In this document: one piece after another, positions 17,092 through 25,275 of the stretch
Layout: every line of letters begins with the position of its first letter
Position numbering within the stretch: position 1 is the first letter of the stretch
Source: Rhodosalinus sp041365695
GTDB lineage: Bacteria; Pseudomonadota; Alphaproteobacteria; Rhodobacterales; Rhodobacteraceae
DNA length: 64,000 nucleotides
Assembly: GCF_041365695.1 (NCBI RefSeq)
Contig: NZ_JBGFSJ010000001.1
Coordinates: 62,001 to 126,000, forward strand
Reading direction: 5' to 3'
Translations under genes and position numbers: made by a program
Notes under the pieces: model-generated
The model's database searches: none
Told to the model about the DNA's origin: nothing
The model's input: only the letters and a program-made list of their open reading frames with translations

Positions 17092-17349
17092 TTGACACGC
17101 ACAGACGCGATCCGCGCGGCGCTCGAGGGTGCCTTTGCGCCGACCCGCCTCGAGGTGGTGGACGAAAGCGAGCGCCACCGCGGCCACGCGGGCTACCAGG
17201 AAGGCGGCGAAAGCCACTTCCGGGTGGTGATCCGCGCCCCGGCCTTCGCCGGCCAGTCGCGGCTTGCCCGGCACAGGGCGGTGCACGAGGCGCTCGGGCC
17301 CGACCTCGTCACCGCGATCCACGCGCTCTCCCTCGACATCGACGCCTAG
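17092..17349 (+). CDS. bolA: BolA family protein
   Basis: BolA-like proteins act with monothiol glutaredoxins in iron-sulfur cluster handling and in stress morphology. The 85-residue product has the family pattern GHAGYQEGGESHFRV, containing the conserved His residues, and ends with HALSLDIDA. The start codon is TTG at 17092, with a strong Shine-Dalgarno (ggaggt, 17081-17086) at good spacing; no ATG or GTG fits as well. Its stop codon TAG sits inside a CTAG tetranucleotide that also supplies the stop of the DUF4177 gene on the other strand. Confidence 0.9.
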   Translation: MTRTDAIRAALEGAFAPTRLEVVDESERHRGHAGYQEGGESHFRVVIRAPAFAGQSRLARHRAVHEALGPDLVTAIHALSLDIDA

Positions 17350-17921
17350 CCCCGGGGCCGCGGCGACGGATCCGGTCCTTCGGCGCCGCCTCCTTCACCG
17401 GCATCGTCCGCGTCGTCATCGCGCGCCTCCCGCTCAGGTTTCCGTGCCAGCACGCGGGGCAGGGCGATCGGATCCTGCGCCGGCCCCGCGCCGGCCCCGG
17501 AGGACGCGTCGGCGCTTTCGGCGTCTTCCCCTTCCTCGACCGCGCGGGCGCGGCGTGCCGCGGCCGACCGCGTCAAGGGCGGCATCGGCGGGAACCCGTC
17601 GTCCGGTGGCGGCATATGTCCCTCCGGCGCTTCGGCCGGCGCGGCGAGCAGTCTCGGCGTGTCGCGGCTCGCGCCCCCGTCCGCCGCGCCGCGCAAGCGG
17701 CGGAAGACCAGCAGGTTGCGCCACTGCGTCGCGGTGCCCGTGAGCCCCGCGCGTTCTTCGCTCGGCAAGGTTTCGGCCCGCACATACTCCCAGCCGTCCT
17801 CGCCCATCTCGTTCATGAGCCGCTCGATCGCCAGCGCGAACCGCGCCTCGGCCGTCTTGACGCCGCGCGCCTTCTCGCCCCGCTGAGGAGCCGGGACCAC
17901 CTTGTACTCGTAGTACGCCAC
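17346..17921 (-). CDS. DUF4177 domain protein with long acidic/proline tail
   Basis: The N-terminal 75 residues (YYEYKVVPAP ... GWEYVRAETLPSEERAGLTG) match the small DUF4177 fold, whose role is unknown to me. Residues from about 80 to 191 are low-complexity, rich in Pro, Ala, Asp, Glu and Arg, and probably disordered. The start MAYYEYKV at 17921 is clear. The gene ends tail to tail with bolA; the two stop codons overlap in one CTAG. Cytoplasmic, no signal or membrane segment seen. Confidence 0.8.
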   Translation of the reverse strand: MAYYEYKVVPAPQRGEKARGVKTAEARFALAIERLMNEMGEDGWEYVRAETLPSEERAGLTGTATQWRNLLVFRRLRGAADGGASRDTPRLLAAPAEAPEGHMPPPDDGFPPMPPLTRSAAARRARAVEEGEDAESADASSGAGAGPAQDPIALPRVLARKPEREARDDDADDAGEGGGAEGPDPSPRPRG

Positions 17922-18002
17922 CCTGCACCTCCCAGCCGCTCAAACCGGCGGGACGCTATCAGTTCAGGCGCGAAAGGGCCAGAGCCGACCCGGCGGGCGG
18001 CG

Positions 18003-18122
18003 TCACTCCGCCGGCGGGCGGCGGCGCGCATCGATGCGCCGCGCCTCCCCGCGCAGGAGCGCGATGCCGATGCCCGCCACGGCGAGCGCCACGAGAGGGA
18101 CGGCGAATTCGAACATCGTCAT
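18003..18122 (-). CDS. Small single-pass membrane protein (39 residues)
   Basis: A 39-residue product with one hydrophobic helix (FAVPLVALAVAGIGIALL) followed by a basic tail (RGEARRIDARRR). The ATG at 18122 overlaps the stop codon of the preceding (frameshifted) small gene as ATGA, which points to translational coupling. MFEFAV at 18116 is an alternative start. The frame is open upstream to 18200, but that part overlaps the other small gene. No family recognised; the coupling and hydrophobic helix are the only support. Confidence 0.5.
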   Translation of the reverse strand: MTMFEFAVPLVALAVAGIGIALLRGEARRIDARRRPPAE

Positions 18123-18348
18123 GCGCGCGGCTCCTTCCTCAACAAGCGCAGAATATAGTGCGCCGCAACATGACGCGTCAGCCCGGCGCCACTCCACCAC
18201 GCGGTGAGCCGGGAGAGCGCGGCACCCCCCTCCACAAGCGGGCGGATCAGGGCGAAGCCGATGAGCCCAGCCCCACCGCGTTCAGGAAACCCGAGAAGAG
18301 CGTCACCCGCTCGTTCTGGGCGAGGATCTCGTCGCGGAGCGGGCGCAT
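18119..18348 (-). pseudogene. Small two-helix membrane protein gene, broken by a one-base frameshift
   Basis: The frame opens at ATG 18348, 4 bp after the gatB stop. It reads MRPLRDEILAQNERVTLFSG and on, but stops at 18247 after 33 residues. Shifting frame at the GGGG run (18271-18274) by one missing base continues as GLIGFALIRPLVEGG and later HVAAHYILRLLRKEPRA. This second frame stays open to a TGA at 18119-18121 that overlaps the next ATG. The joined product would be about 76 residues with two hydrophobic helices. Both halves look like real protein in phase with the neighbours, so I read this as a recent frameshift or a sequence error. The family resembles small Rhodobacterales membrane proteins, but I cannot name it. 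Confidence 0.6.
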
Positions 18349-18352
18349 CGGT

Positions 18353-19864
18353 TCAGAGGCCGAGCTTGCCGGCCACGATCTCGTTCACCGCCTTGGGGTT
18401 GGCCTTGCCGCCGGTGGCCTTCATCACCTGGCCCACGAACCAGCCGGCGAGCTTGGGGTTTTCCCTGGCCTTCTCCACCTGGGCGGGGTTCGCGGCGATC
18501 ACCTCGTCCACCGCGGCCTCGATCGCGGCGGTGTCGGTGACCTGCTTCATCCCGCGCGCTTCCACCACCTCGGCCGGATCGCCGCCTTCGGTGTAGACGA
18601 TCTCGAAAAGGTCCTTGGCGATCTTGCCCGAGATCTCGCCCGCCGAGATCAGGTCGATGATGCCGCCAAGCTGCGCCGGCGAGACCGGGCTCTCGGCGAT
18701 GTCGAGGTCGTCCTTCTTCAGCCGGCCGAAGAGTTCGTTGATGACCCAGTTCGCCGCCGCCTTGCCGTCGCGCCCCTCCGCGACCTTCTCGAAATAATCC
18801 GCCGCCGCGACGTCGGCGGTCAGCACACCGGCGTCGTATTCCGACAGCCCCAGCGCGGTGACGAAGCGCGCCTTCTTCGCGTCGGGCAGTTCGGGCAGGC
18901 TTTCGGCGATCGCGTCCACCCAGCCCTGCTCGAGTTCGAGCGGCAGCAGGTCGGGATCGGGGAAATAGCGGTAGTCATGCGCCTCTTCCTTGGAGCGCAT
19001 GGAGCGCGTCTCGCCCCGGTCCGGATCGTAGAGGCGCGTCTCCTGCACGACCCCTTCGCCGGCCTCCAGCAGCCGGATCTGCCGCCGTGCCTCGTAGTCG
19101 ATCGCCTGCTGGATGAAGCGCATCGAGTTCATGTTCTTGATCTCGCACCGGGTGCCCAGATGTGCGGGATCGCCGGTTTCGGCGAACTTCTCGTAGGCGC
19201 CGGGGCGACAGACCGACACGTTCACATCCGCGCGCAGGTTGCCTGACTGCATGTTGCCCTCGCAGGTGCCGAGATAGCGCATGATCTGGCGCAGCTTCGT
19301 CAGGTAGGCGGCCGCCTCTTCCGGGCCGCGGATGTCGGGGCGCGAGACGATCTCCATCAGCGCGACGCCGGTGCGGTTGAGGTCCACGAAGGAGGCGCCG
19401 GGGTCCATGTCGTGGATCGACTTGCCCGCGTCCTGTTCGACGTGGATGCGCTCGATTCGCACGCGCCGCGCGACGCCGGGCGCCATGTCCACCAGCACCT
19501 CGCCCTCGCCCACGAGCGGGTGATAAAGCTGGCTGATCTGGTAGCCCTGGGGCAGGTCGGGGTAGAAATAGTTCTTCCGGTCGAAGGCGGAGCGCAGGTT
19601 GATCTTCGCCTTCAGGCCGAGGCCGGTGCGCACCGCCTGCTCGATGCAGAACTCGTTGAGCACGGGCAGCATGCCCGGCATCGCCGCGTCCACGAACGAG
19701 ACGTTGGAATTGGGCTCGGCGCCGAACTCGGTCGAGGCGCCGGAAAAGAGCTTGGCCTTCGAGGCGACCTGGGCATGGACCTCCATCCCGATGACCAGTT
19801 CCCAGTCGTGCTTTGCCCCGGCGATCACCTTGGGCTTCGGAGGCTCGTGGGCGAGATCGAGCAT
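18353..19864 (-). CDS. gatB: Asp-tRNA(Asn)/Glu-tRNA(Gln) amidotransferase subunit B
   Basis: GatB is the kinase/transamidase subunit of GatCAB, which converts misacylated Glu-tRNA(Gln) or Asp-tRNA(Asn) to the correct amide form. The 503-residue product starts MLDLAHEPPKP at 19864 and shows the signature WELVIGMEVHAQ and the zinc-region DLPQGYQISQ. The C-terminal YqeY-like tail domain ends with GKANPKAVNEIVAGKLGL. The frame is open for 87 more codons upstream, but these read as low-complexity and overlap the candidate promoter. gatA and gatC are not adjacent. Two tiny membrane genes follow within a few bases. Confidence 0.96.
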   Translation of the reverse strand: MLDLAHEPPKPKVIAGAKHDWELVIGMEVHAQVASKAKLFSGASTEFGAEPNSNVSFVDAAMPGMLPVLNEFCIEQAVRTGLGLKAKINLRSAFDRKNYFYPDLPQGYQISQLYHPLVGEGEVLVDMAPGVARRVRIERIHVEQDAGKSIHDMDPGASFVDLNRTGVALMEIVSRPDIRGPEEAAAYLTKLRQIMRYLGTCEGNMQSGNLRADVNVSVCRPGAYEKFAETGDPAHLGTRCEIKNMNSMRFIQQAIDYEARRQIRLLEAGEGVVQETRLYDPDRGETRSMRSKEEAHDYRYFPDPDLLPLELEQGWVDAIAESLPELPDAKKARFVTALGLSEYDAGVLTADVAAADYFEKVAEGRDGKAAANWVINELFGRLKKDDLDIAESPVSPAQLGGIIDLISAGEISGKIAKDLFEIVYTEGGDPAEVVEARGMKQVTDTAAIEAAVDEVIAANPAQVEKARENPKLAGWFVGQVMKATGGKANPKAVNEIVAGKLGL

Positions 19865-19896
19865 GGCGGGTCCCCTGCGGCTGATGGCACCCGATG

Positions 19897-19925
19897 GCCT
19901 TAGCCAAAGCGCCGCGCGGTTGCAA
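19897..19925 (-). promoter_or_regulatory. Candidate promoter for gatB
   Basis: On the minus strand TTGCAA (19925-19920), a 17-bp spacer and TAAGGC (19902-19897) stand 33 bp before the gatB start. Spacing is ideal for a housekeeping promoter. Confidence 0.45.
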
Positions 19926-19949
19926 TTCCCCGCGCGTCGCCTGGCCCCG

Positions 19950-21134
19950 TCAGGCCGCGGCGAGCGCGGCGCGGGCGAGCGCTGTGCCCTCGGCCACGCG
20001 GCGCGGGCGCGGGGGCACGGGCCGTTCGGGGCCGATCGCGGCGGCGGTCTCCGCCCAGACCAGAGGGTGTATCTCGTGCAGGTGGTCGCGGCAGACGCCC
20101 GGCGCCCGGTCGTGCACCGCCGCACGCCGCGGCGCGATCGCGGGGTTTAGCCGCGCCCGGCCGTGATGCGGCGCCATGGTGAGGGCGCAGAAGGCGGCCA
20201 CGGTGTTCGCCGCGTGCTGGTCGCCATGCCGCGCAGCGGCGGCGTCGAGCCCGGCCAGGAACCACTCGAGGTCCAGCCGCTCGAAGACGCGTTCGTCCTC
20301 GGCCAGCGCGTCCATGTGCGCCCAGAAATAGCCCGCCGGGCCCAGCTTCGCCTCGGAGAGGGCTGCGGCCTCCCGCGCCGCCCGTTCCAGCGTGGCCAGC
20401 GTGCCGGTGCGCCGGGGCAGAAGGCTGCGGCCCATGTCGCGCAGGTGGCGCGGGTTCGCGGGGTCGCGCGCCACGAGGTCGAGATAGGCGCGGGCCCGCG
20501 CCTCCGGCCCGGGCCGACGCGCAGGAAGCTGAAGGCAGCGCGCGGCGGCGAAGGCTGCGCTGTCGCCCGCGGCCTCGGCGAAGCGGTCGAGGATCTGTCC
20601 CGCGCGTGCGAGATGGGCGTGGAGCGCGGCACGCGCCTCGGGCCGCGCCGGTTCCGTCGCCGCCTCGCGCCGCGCGGCCCATCCCAGGCTGAGATGCGTG
20701 TGCACCAGCACGAGCGCGACGCCCGGCGCACGGGGATGCGCGGCCAGCGCGTCCTCGAGCTGGGCCACGCCGCAGCCGGTGCGGCGCATCCGCTCGTCGG
20801 TGTCGAAGCCGGCCTCGGCCGTCCAGAGCACGTCGGAAGCCGCGCCGAGCGCGAGACGCTGGGCCACGGGCTGCCCGTCCGGGAGGGCGGCGCGGCGACG
20901 GTCGCAGGAGCGAACAAGCGTGTCGAGCTCGTCCCAACGCTCCTGCCGGGCGAGAAAGAGGCCCTGCGCCTCGTGGGTGGCCGCCTCCCGTTCCAGCGCG
21001 GTTTCCTCGATCACGGGCAGCGCGGCGCCGGCGGCGGGCCGGCGTGGCCGGGCGGGCGCCGCGGGGCGGAACCCCGTCCTGGCGAGACGGAGCAGCGGTG
21101 CGAGGGCGGGCGCGAGGGCGATGGATCTGGACAT
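19950..21134 (-). CDS. Uncharacterised protein, helical, Ala/Arg-rich
   Basis: A 394-residue product I do not recognise. The first 45 residues are Ala/Pro/Arg-rich. From about residue 50 the sequence is predicted largely helical, with motifs such as FLARQERWDELDTLVRSCD and HTHLSLGWAARRE that recall tetratricopeptide-like packing. Its codon usage resembles that of the neighbours. No membrane segment or catalytic signature stands out. The start at 21134 (MSRSIALAP) is a choice between two close ATGs (the other is 21155), and neither has a strong ribosome site. It sits between gatB and an acyltransferase on the same strand without clear operon spacing. Confidence 0.65.
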   Translation of the reverse strand: MSRSIALAPALAPLLRLARTGFRPAAPARPRRPAAGAALPVIEETALEREAATHEAQGLFLARQERWDELDTLVRSCDRRRAALPDGQPVAQRLALGAASDVLWTAEAGFDTDERMRRTGCGVAQLEDALAAHPRAPGVALVLVHTHLSLGWAARREAATEPARPEARAALHAHLARAGQILDRFAEAAGDSAAFAAARCLQLPARRPGPEARARAYLDLVARDPANPRHLRDMGRSLLPRRTGTLATLERAAREAAALSEAKLGPAGYFWAHMDALAEDERVFERLDLEWFLAGLDAAAARHGDQHAANTVAAFCALTMAPHHGRARLNPAIAPRRAAVHDRAPGVCRDHLHEIHPLVWAETAAAIGPERPVPPRPRRVAEGTALARAALAAA

Positions 21135-21215
21135 GATCCGAACGTCGCCGCGCAATCGGGCGCGGAAAGGGCGAAGTCGCGGAGAAAGCGGTAAATTCCC
21201 GCGGCGGAGATGCGG

Positions 21216-22091
21216 TCAGTTGGAGTCGAGCTGACGGATCCAGGAGGGACGCCGGGTGTTGTCGAGGAGCGAGACCGTGGGCGCCCGCGGCCCGCCGAGG
21301 GCCAGCGTCGCGCGCCGCATGAGTTCGATGCCGTCTTCGGATTTCGCGGGGAGCGATGCGGGCGAGATCGGTTCGCCCACGGTCACCCGGAAGGGCTGCC
21401 GGTGCTTGTTCAACGTCTCGTGGAAGAGCGTGATGTCGCGCAGGCTGGGGTGAATGAAGTCGAAGAGGTAGAAGAGCGCCGAGTTGCGCGCGCGGATGTT
21501 CACAGGGATCACCGGCAGCTCGAACTTGCGTGCGATCATCGCCGCCGACGCCATCCAGGGCCGCTCGTGCAGCGACAGTCCGCGGCGCTTGGCCAGCCGT
21601 CCCGACGGGAAGATGACGCCGAGACGCCCCTCCTCCACCGCGCGGCGGGTGTAGGCCATGGTCTCGCGTGTCTTGCCGTGGCTGCGCCGATCCCGTCGCC
21701 ACTCGACCGGCGCGATCATGTCGGTCATCTGCGGCAGCACGCGCAGGATGTCGTGGTTCGCGAAGTAATAGACATCGGGACGCAAATCCCCCAGCACCGC
21801 ATGCAGCATGATCCCGTCGGCGATGCCGGTCGGATGGTTCGCGACGACCAGCGCCGCGCCGTTGCGGGGGATGTTGTCGAGGCCCGCCGCCTCCACGTCG
21901 CGGGCGAGTTCGCGCGTCATTGCCGCCATGATCCGGTCGGCGGGCAGATCCCGAAGCGCCGTGCCGAGCGCCACGGTCTTGTCGTAGCCGAGCAGCCGGT
22001 TCAGCACCCCACGGGCCGGCGCGACTGCCGGATGCTCCGAGAAAAGCCATGGCGCCCGTTCGGCGATCAGGGGGTCGATCCGGTCTTTCAT
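21216..22091 (-). CDS. PlsC-like lysophospholipid/ornithine-lipid type acyltransferase
   Basis: This is a membrane-associated acyltransferase of the PlsC superfamily. The catalytic block is VVANHPTGIADG, a His-x5-Asp version of the usual NHx4D, as in OlsB-like and related lysophospholipid acyltransferases. The substrate motif IFPSGRLAKRRGLSL follows about 90 residues later, then VIPVNI. The 291-residue product starts MKDRIDPLIAE at 22091. An in-frame ATG at 22136 would add 15 residues; it lies inside an imperfect inverted repeat (TGACAcccaTGTCA, 22126-22139). The acyl donor and acceptor cannot be read from the sequence. Confidence 0.82.
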   Translation of the reverse strand: MKDRIDPLIAERAPWLFSEHPAVAPARGVLNRLLGYDKTVALGTALRDLPADRIMAAMTRELARDVEAAGLDNIPRNGAALVVANHPTGIADGIMLHAVLGDLRPDVYYFANHDILRVLPQMTDMIAPVEWRRDRRSHGKTRETMAYTRRAVEEGRLGVIFPSGRLAKRRGLSLHERPWMASAAMIARKFELPVIPVNIRARNSALFYLFDFIHPSLRDITLFHETLNKHRQPFRVTVGEPISPASLPAKSEDGIELMRRATLALGGPRAPTVSLLDNTRRPSWIRQLDSN

Positions 22092-22207
22092 GGCGCGAAG
22101 AAATCCACAGAGCTGCGACAGTGGTGTGACACCCATGTCACCATTGCACGGATTCGCGGCGACCGGAAGCCATTGGGCGGCGCAACGGCGGGAAACTGCA
22201 AGCCCTT

Positions 22208-22639
22208 CTAGAAAAGGGAAAAATGATGCCGCTCGGTGGAAACGCCGCGGGCGGCCAGCGCGGATTGAAGCTCGGCCAGCCGTGGCAGGCACTCCTGCGG
22301 CAGGCGGATGCGGCGGCCGGACCGAAGCACCAGCGTCACCCGCACGGAGAGGTCGAGCCTCGTGTCGAAGCGCGCGGTCTCGATCTGCGCCAGCGCCACC
22401 TCGCCGCTCCGGCGGCCGGCGTGCCACGCGATCCGCTCGGCGCCGAGCGCGAGGCCGGCGCGGCGATCCGAGATCAGGTCCCAGAGCGCGGGCAGCGTGA
22501 AGAGCGCCGGGATGGCCAGCACCCAGAGCGCGGCGTCGATCCAGAGCACCGCCGCGGCCATCGCGGCCCACGCGCCGGCGAGCGCCAGCGCCGTGCGGCG
22601 GTTTCGGCCGCGGGCCTCGTGGCGGAACTCTTCCGCCAC
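22208..22639 (-). CDS. Small membrane protein with two helices and a basic C-terminal domain
   Basis: 143 residues. Two hydrophobic helices (about 16-33 and 35-52) are separated by a very short loop. They are followed by a soluble part with alternating beta-like strands (VRVTLVLRSGRRIRLPQECL) that could be a small PH-like fold. I do not recognise the family. It begins 4 bp after the pepN stop on the same strand, so it is almost certainly in the pepN transcript. Confidence 0.72.
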   Translation of the reverse strand: MAEEFRHEARGRNRRTALALAGAWAAMAAAVLWIDAALWVLAIPALFTLPALWDLISDRRAGLALGAERIAWHAGRRSGEVALAQIETARFDTRLDLSVRVTLVLRSGRRIRLPQECLPRLAELQSALAARGVSTERHHFSLF

Positions 22640-22643
22640 CGGG

Positions 22644-25193
22644 TCAGCCGAGCATCCGGTCCAGCATCTCGGCGCTGTCGCGCGAGAGGTCCGGCGCGGC
22701 GCGCATCCGCTCGAGCTCGGCGCGGATCAGCGCCTGGCGATTCGCGTCGTAGCGCCGCCAGGTCTGGACGGCGCTCATCATCCGCGCCGCGGTCTGCGGG
22801 TTCACCGGGTCGAGCCGGACGAGCCAGTCCGCCAGCAGGCGGTAGCCCGCGCCGTCGGCCCGGTGAAAGCCCGCGTGGTGCATGGCGAGCGCGCCCATCA
22901 CCGCGCGGAAGCGGTTCGGGTTCTTCCACTCGAAGGCGGGATGCTCGGTGAGGCGGCGGGCGATGTCGGCCGTTTCGGCCGGGTCCGACTGGATGATCTG
23001 GAGCGAGAACCACTTGTCCATCACCAGCCGGTCGTGCTGCCAGCGGTCGTGGAAGGCGTCGAGTTCCGGCCCGCCCTTTCCCGCGCGCAGCAGGCAGCCG
23101 AGCGCCGAGAGGCTGAGCGTCATGTTGTCGGCCTCGGCGTATTGGCGCGCGGCCGCCGCGCCACCGTCGCGCCGCGTGACGAGGGCGAGCATCGCGCCCG
23201 CGAGCGCGCGCTTGCCCGACTGCTCGGCGTCGGGCGCGTAGGGCGCCGCCACCCGCATCGCGTCGTGAAGCGCGGGCGCGAGATCGGCGAGTTCCTCCGC
23301 CATCGCGTCGCGCAGCGCCTCCGTCGCGGTCCAGATCGCGTCGGGGTCGGGCGTCGTGCCCGCCCGGTGTAGCGCCTGGGCGAGTTCCGACTGGGTGGGC
23401 AGCCCCGTGACCTGCGCGCGGAAGGCCGGGTCGAGGCTCTCGTCCCGCAGAAGCGCGGCGAGCCCCGACAGCCAGTCGGCATCCGGTGCCGCGCCCTCGC
23501 CGATCGTCGCCATCAGGCTTTCCCGCGCGAGGCTGCGGCCCGCCTCCCAGCGGTTGAAGGCGTCGGTGTCGTGGGCCATCAGGAAGGCGCGTTCGCTCCG
23601 CGAGGTCACGCGCTCCAGCACCACCGGCGCCGAGAAGTCGCGCAGGATCGAGGGGACGGGCTTTGCCGCGAGCCCCTCGAAGGTGAAGCTCTGGCGTGTC
23701 TCGGTCATCTCCAGAAGGCGGGTCGGCACCGCCTCGTCGCCGTTGGGCGACAGCAGCCCGACGGCGATCGGGATCACCTGCGGCGCCGTCTCGGGCTGGC
23801 CGGGGGTGGGCGGCGTCTCCTGCGTGAAGGTGAGCGTGTAGGTGCCGTCCTGCCAGTCCTCCTCCACCGAGAGGCGCGGCGTGCCCGCCTGCGTGTACCA
23901 TCGCTTGAACTGCGACAGGTCGCGGCCCGTCGCGTCCTCGAAGACGCGAAGCCAGTCCTCGATGGTGCAGGCCTGCCCGTCATGGCGCTCGAAGTAGAGA
24001 TCGAGCGCCTTGCGGTAGCCCTCCTCGCCGACGAGGCGCTTGAGCATCCCGATCACCTCCGCGCCCTTCTCGTAGACGGTCGCGGTGTAGAAGTTGTTGA
24101 TCTCCTGGTAACTTTCCGGCCGGACGGGATGGGCGAGCGGGCCCTGGTCCTCGGGGAACTGGCGGGCGCGCAGCATCGACACGTCGTCGATCCGCTTCAC
24201 CGGGGCGGAGCGCATGTCGGCGGTGAACTGCTGGTCGCGGAAGACGGTCAGCCCTTCCTTGAGGCAGAGCTGGAACCAGTCGCGGCAGGTGATCCGGTTG
24301 CCCGTCCAGTTGTGGAAATACTCGTGCGCGATGATCGATTCGATGCGCTCGAAATTGGCGTCCGTCGCCGTCTCGGGGCTGGCGAGCACGGCGGCGGAGT
24401 TGAAGATGTTGAGCCCCTTGTTCTCCATCGCGCCCATGTTGAAGTCGTCCACGGCGACGATGTTGAAGACGTCGAGATCGTATTCGCGCCCGTAGACCTC
24501 CTCGTCCCAGCGCATCGATTTCTTGAGCGCCTCCATGCCCCAGGCGCATTTGTGCTCGTCGCCCGGCCGCACCCAGAGCGCAAGGTCCACATCCCGCCCC
24601 GAGCGGGTGGTGAACGTATCCCGCTGCGCCACCAGATCGCCCGCGACCAGCGCGAAGAGATAGGCGGGCTTCGGCCAGGGATCGTGCCATTCGGCCCAGC
24701 CCTCGCCAGCCGCTCCCGGGTTGCCGTTGGACAGCAGCACCGGAAGATCGCCCTCGATCCGCACGGTGAAGGGCGCCATCACGTCGGGGCGGTCGGGATA
24801 GTAGGTGATCTTGCGGAAGCCCTCGGCCTCGCACTGGGTGCAATACATGCCGCGGCTCATGTAGAGCCCCTCGAGCGCGGTGTTGGTCTCGGGCGAGATC
24901 TCGACCTCCGCCTCCCAGGTGAAGGGCGCGTCGGGCACCGCGCAGGTCAGCCCCTCGTCGGTGATCTCGGGTGTGACTGGCGCGCCGTCGATCCGGGCCG
25001 CGAGAAGCGAAAGCCCCTCGCCGTGCAGGAAGAACGCGCGCGAGCGGGCGTCGGGGTTCGGGCGGAAGCGGATCCGGCTTTCGACCCGCGTCGCGCGGGG
25101 GGCGAGGCGGAAGGTCAGCTGGACCTCGTCCACCAGATACGCGGGCGGCGCGTATTCGTTCAGGTAGACGGTCTGCGGCGCGGCGTCCTTCAT
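22644..25193 (-). CDS. pepN: Aminopeptidase N
   Basis: A broad-specificity M1 zinc aminopeptidase in the cytoplasm that trims peptides from protein turnover. The 849-residue product contains the exopeptidase motif GAMEN and the zinc motif HEYFHNW, with the conserved downstream zinc Glu region. It has the length and N-terminal pattern of the E. coli PepN subgroup (870 residues). The start MKDAAPQTVY at 25193 fits. Its promoter region is shared back-to-back with the photolyase gene. Confidence 0.96.
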   Translation of the reverse strand: MKDAAPQTVYLNEYAPPAYLVDEVQLTFRLAPRATRVESRIRFRPNPDARSRAFFLHGEGLSLLAARIDGAPVTPEITDEGLTCAVPDAPFTWEAEVEISPETNTALEGLYMSRGMYCTQCEAEGFRKITYYPDRPDVMAPFTVRIEGDLPVLLSNGNPGAAGEGWAEWHDPWPKPAYLFALVAGDLVAQRDTFTTRSGRDVDLALWVRPGDEHKCAWGMEALKKSMRWDEEVYGREYDLDVFNIVAVDDFNMGAMENKGLNIFNSAAVLASPETATDANFERIESIIAHEYFHNWTGNRITCRDWFQLCLKEGLTVFRDQQFTADMRSAPVKRIDDVSMLRARQFPEDQGPLAHPVRPESYQEINNFYTATVYEKGAEVIGMLKRLVGEEGYRKALDLYFERHDGQACTIEDWLRVFEDATGRDLSQFKRWYTQAGTPRLSVEEDWQDGTYTLTFTQETPPTPGQPETAPQVIPIAVGLLSPNGDEAVPTRLLEMTETRQSFTFEGLAAKPVPSILRDFSAPVVLERVTSRSERAFLMAHDTDAFNRWEAGRSLARESLMATIGEGAAPDADWLSGLAALLRDESLDPAFRAQVTGLPTQSELAQALHRAGTTPDPDAIWTATEALRDAMAEELADLAPALHDAMRVAAPYAPDAEQSGKRALAGAMLALVTRRDGGAAAARQYAEADNMTLSLSALGCLLRAGKGGPELDAFHDRWQHDRLVMDKWFSLQIIQSDPAETADIARRLTEHPAFEWKNPNRFRAVMGALAMHHAGFHRADGAGYRLLADWLVRLDPVNPQTAARMMSAVQTWRRYDANRQALIRAELERMRAAPDLSRDSAEMLDRMLG

Positions 25194-25215
25194 GGCGGTC
25201 TCCTTCGGGCCGGGG

Positions 25216-25243
25216 TTTCCGGGCGGGTCGCGTGACCTAGACT
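25216..25243 (+). promoter_or_regulatory. Candidate promoter for the photolyase gene
   Basis: TTTCCG (25216-25221), 16 bp, TAGACT (25238-25243) lie 33 bp before the ATG at 25276. The -10 box overlaps the palindrome AGACTTcctAAGTCT (25239-25253) and the -10 of the divergent pepN promoter candidate. Confidence 0.35.
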
Positions 25244-25262
25244 TCCTAAGTCTCGGCAAGAA
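25234..25262 (-). promoter_or_regulatory. Candidate promoter for pepN
   Basis: On the minus strand TTCTTG (25262-25257), 17 bp, TAGGTC (25239-25234) lie about 40 bp before the pepN start. It overlaps the divergent photolyase promoter candidate. Confidence 0.35.
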
Positions 25263-25275
25263 GCACGGCAAGACG

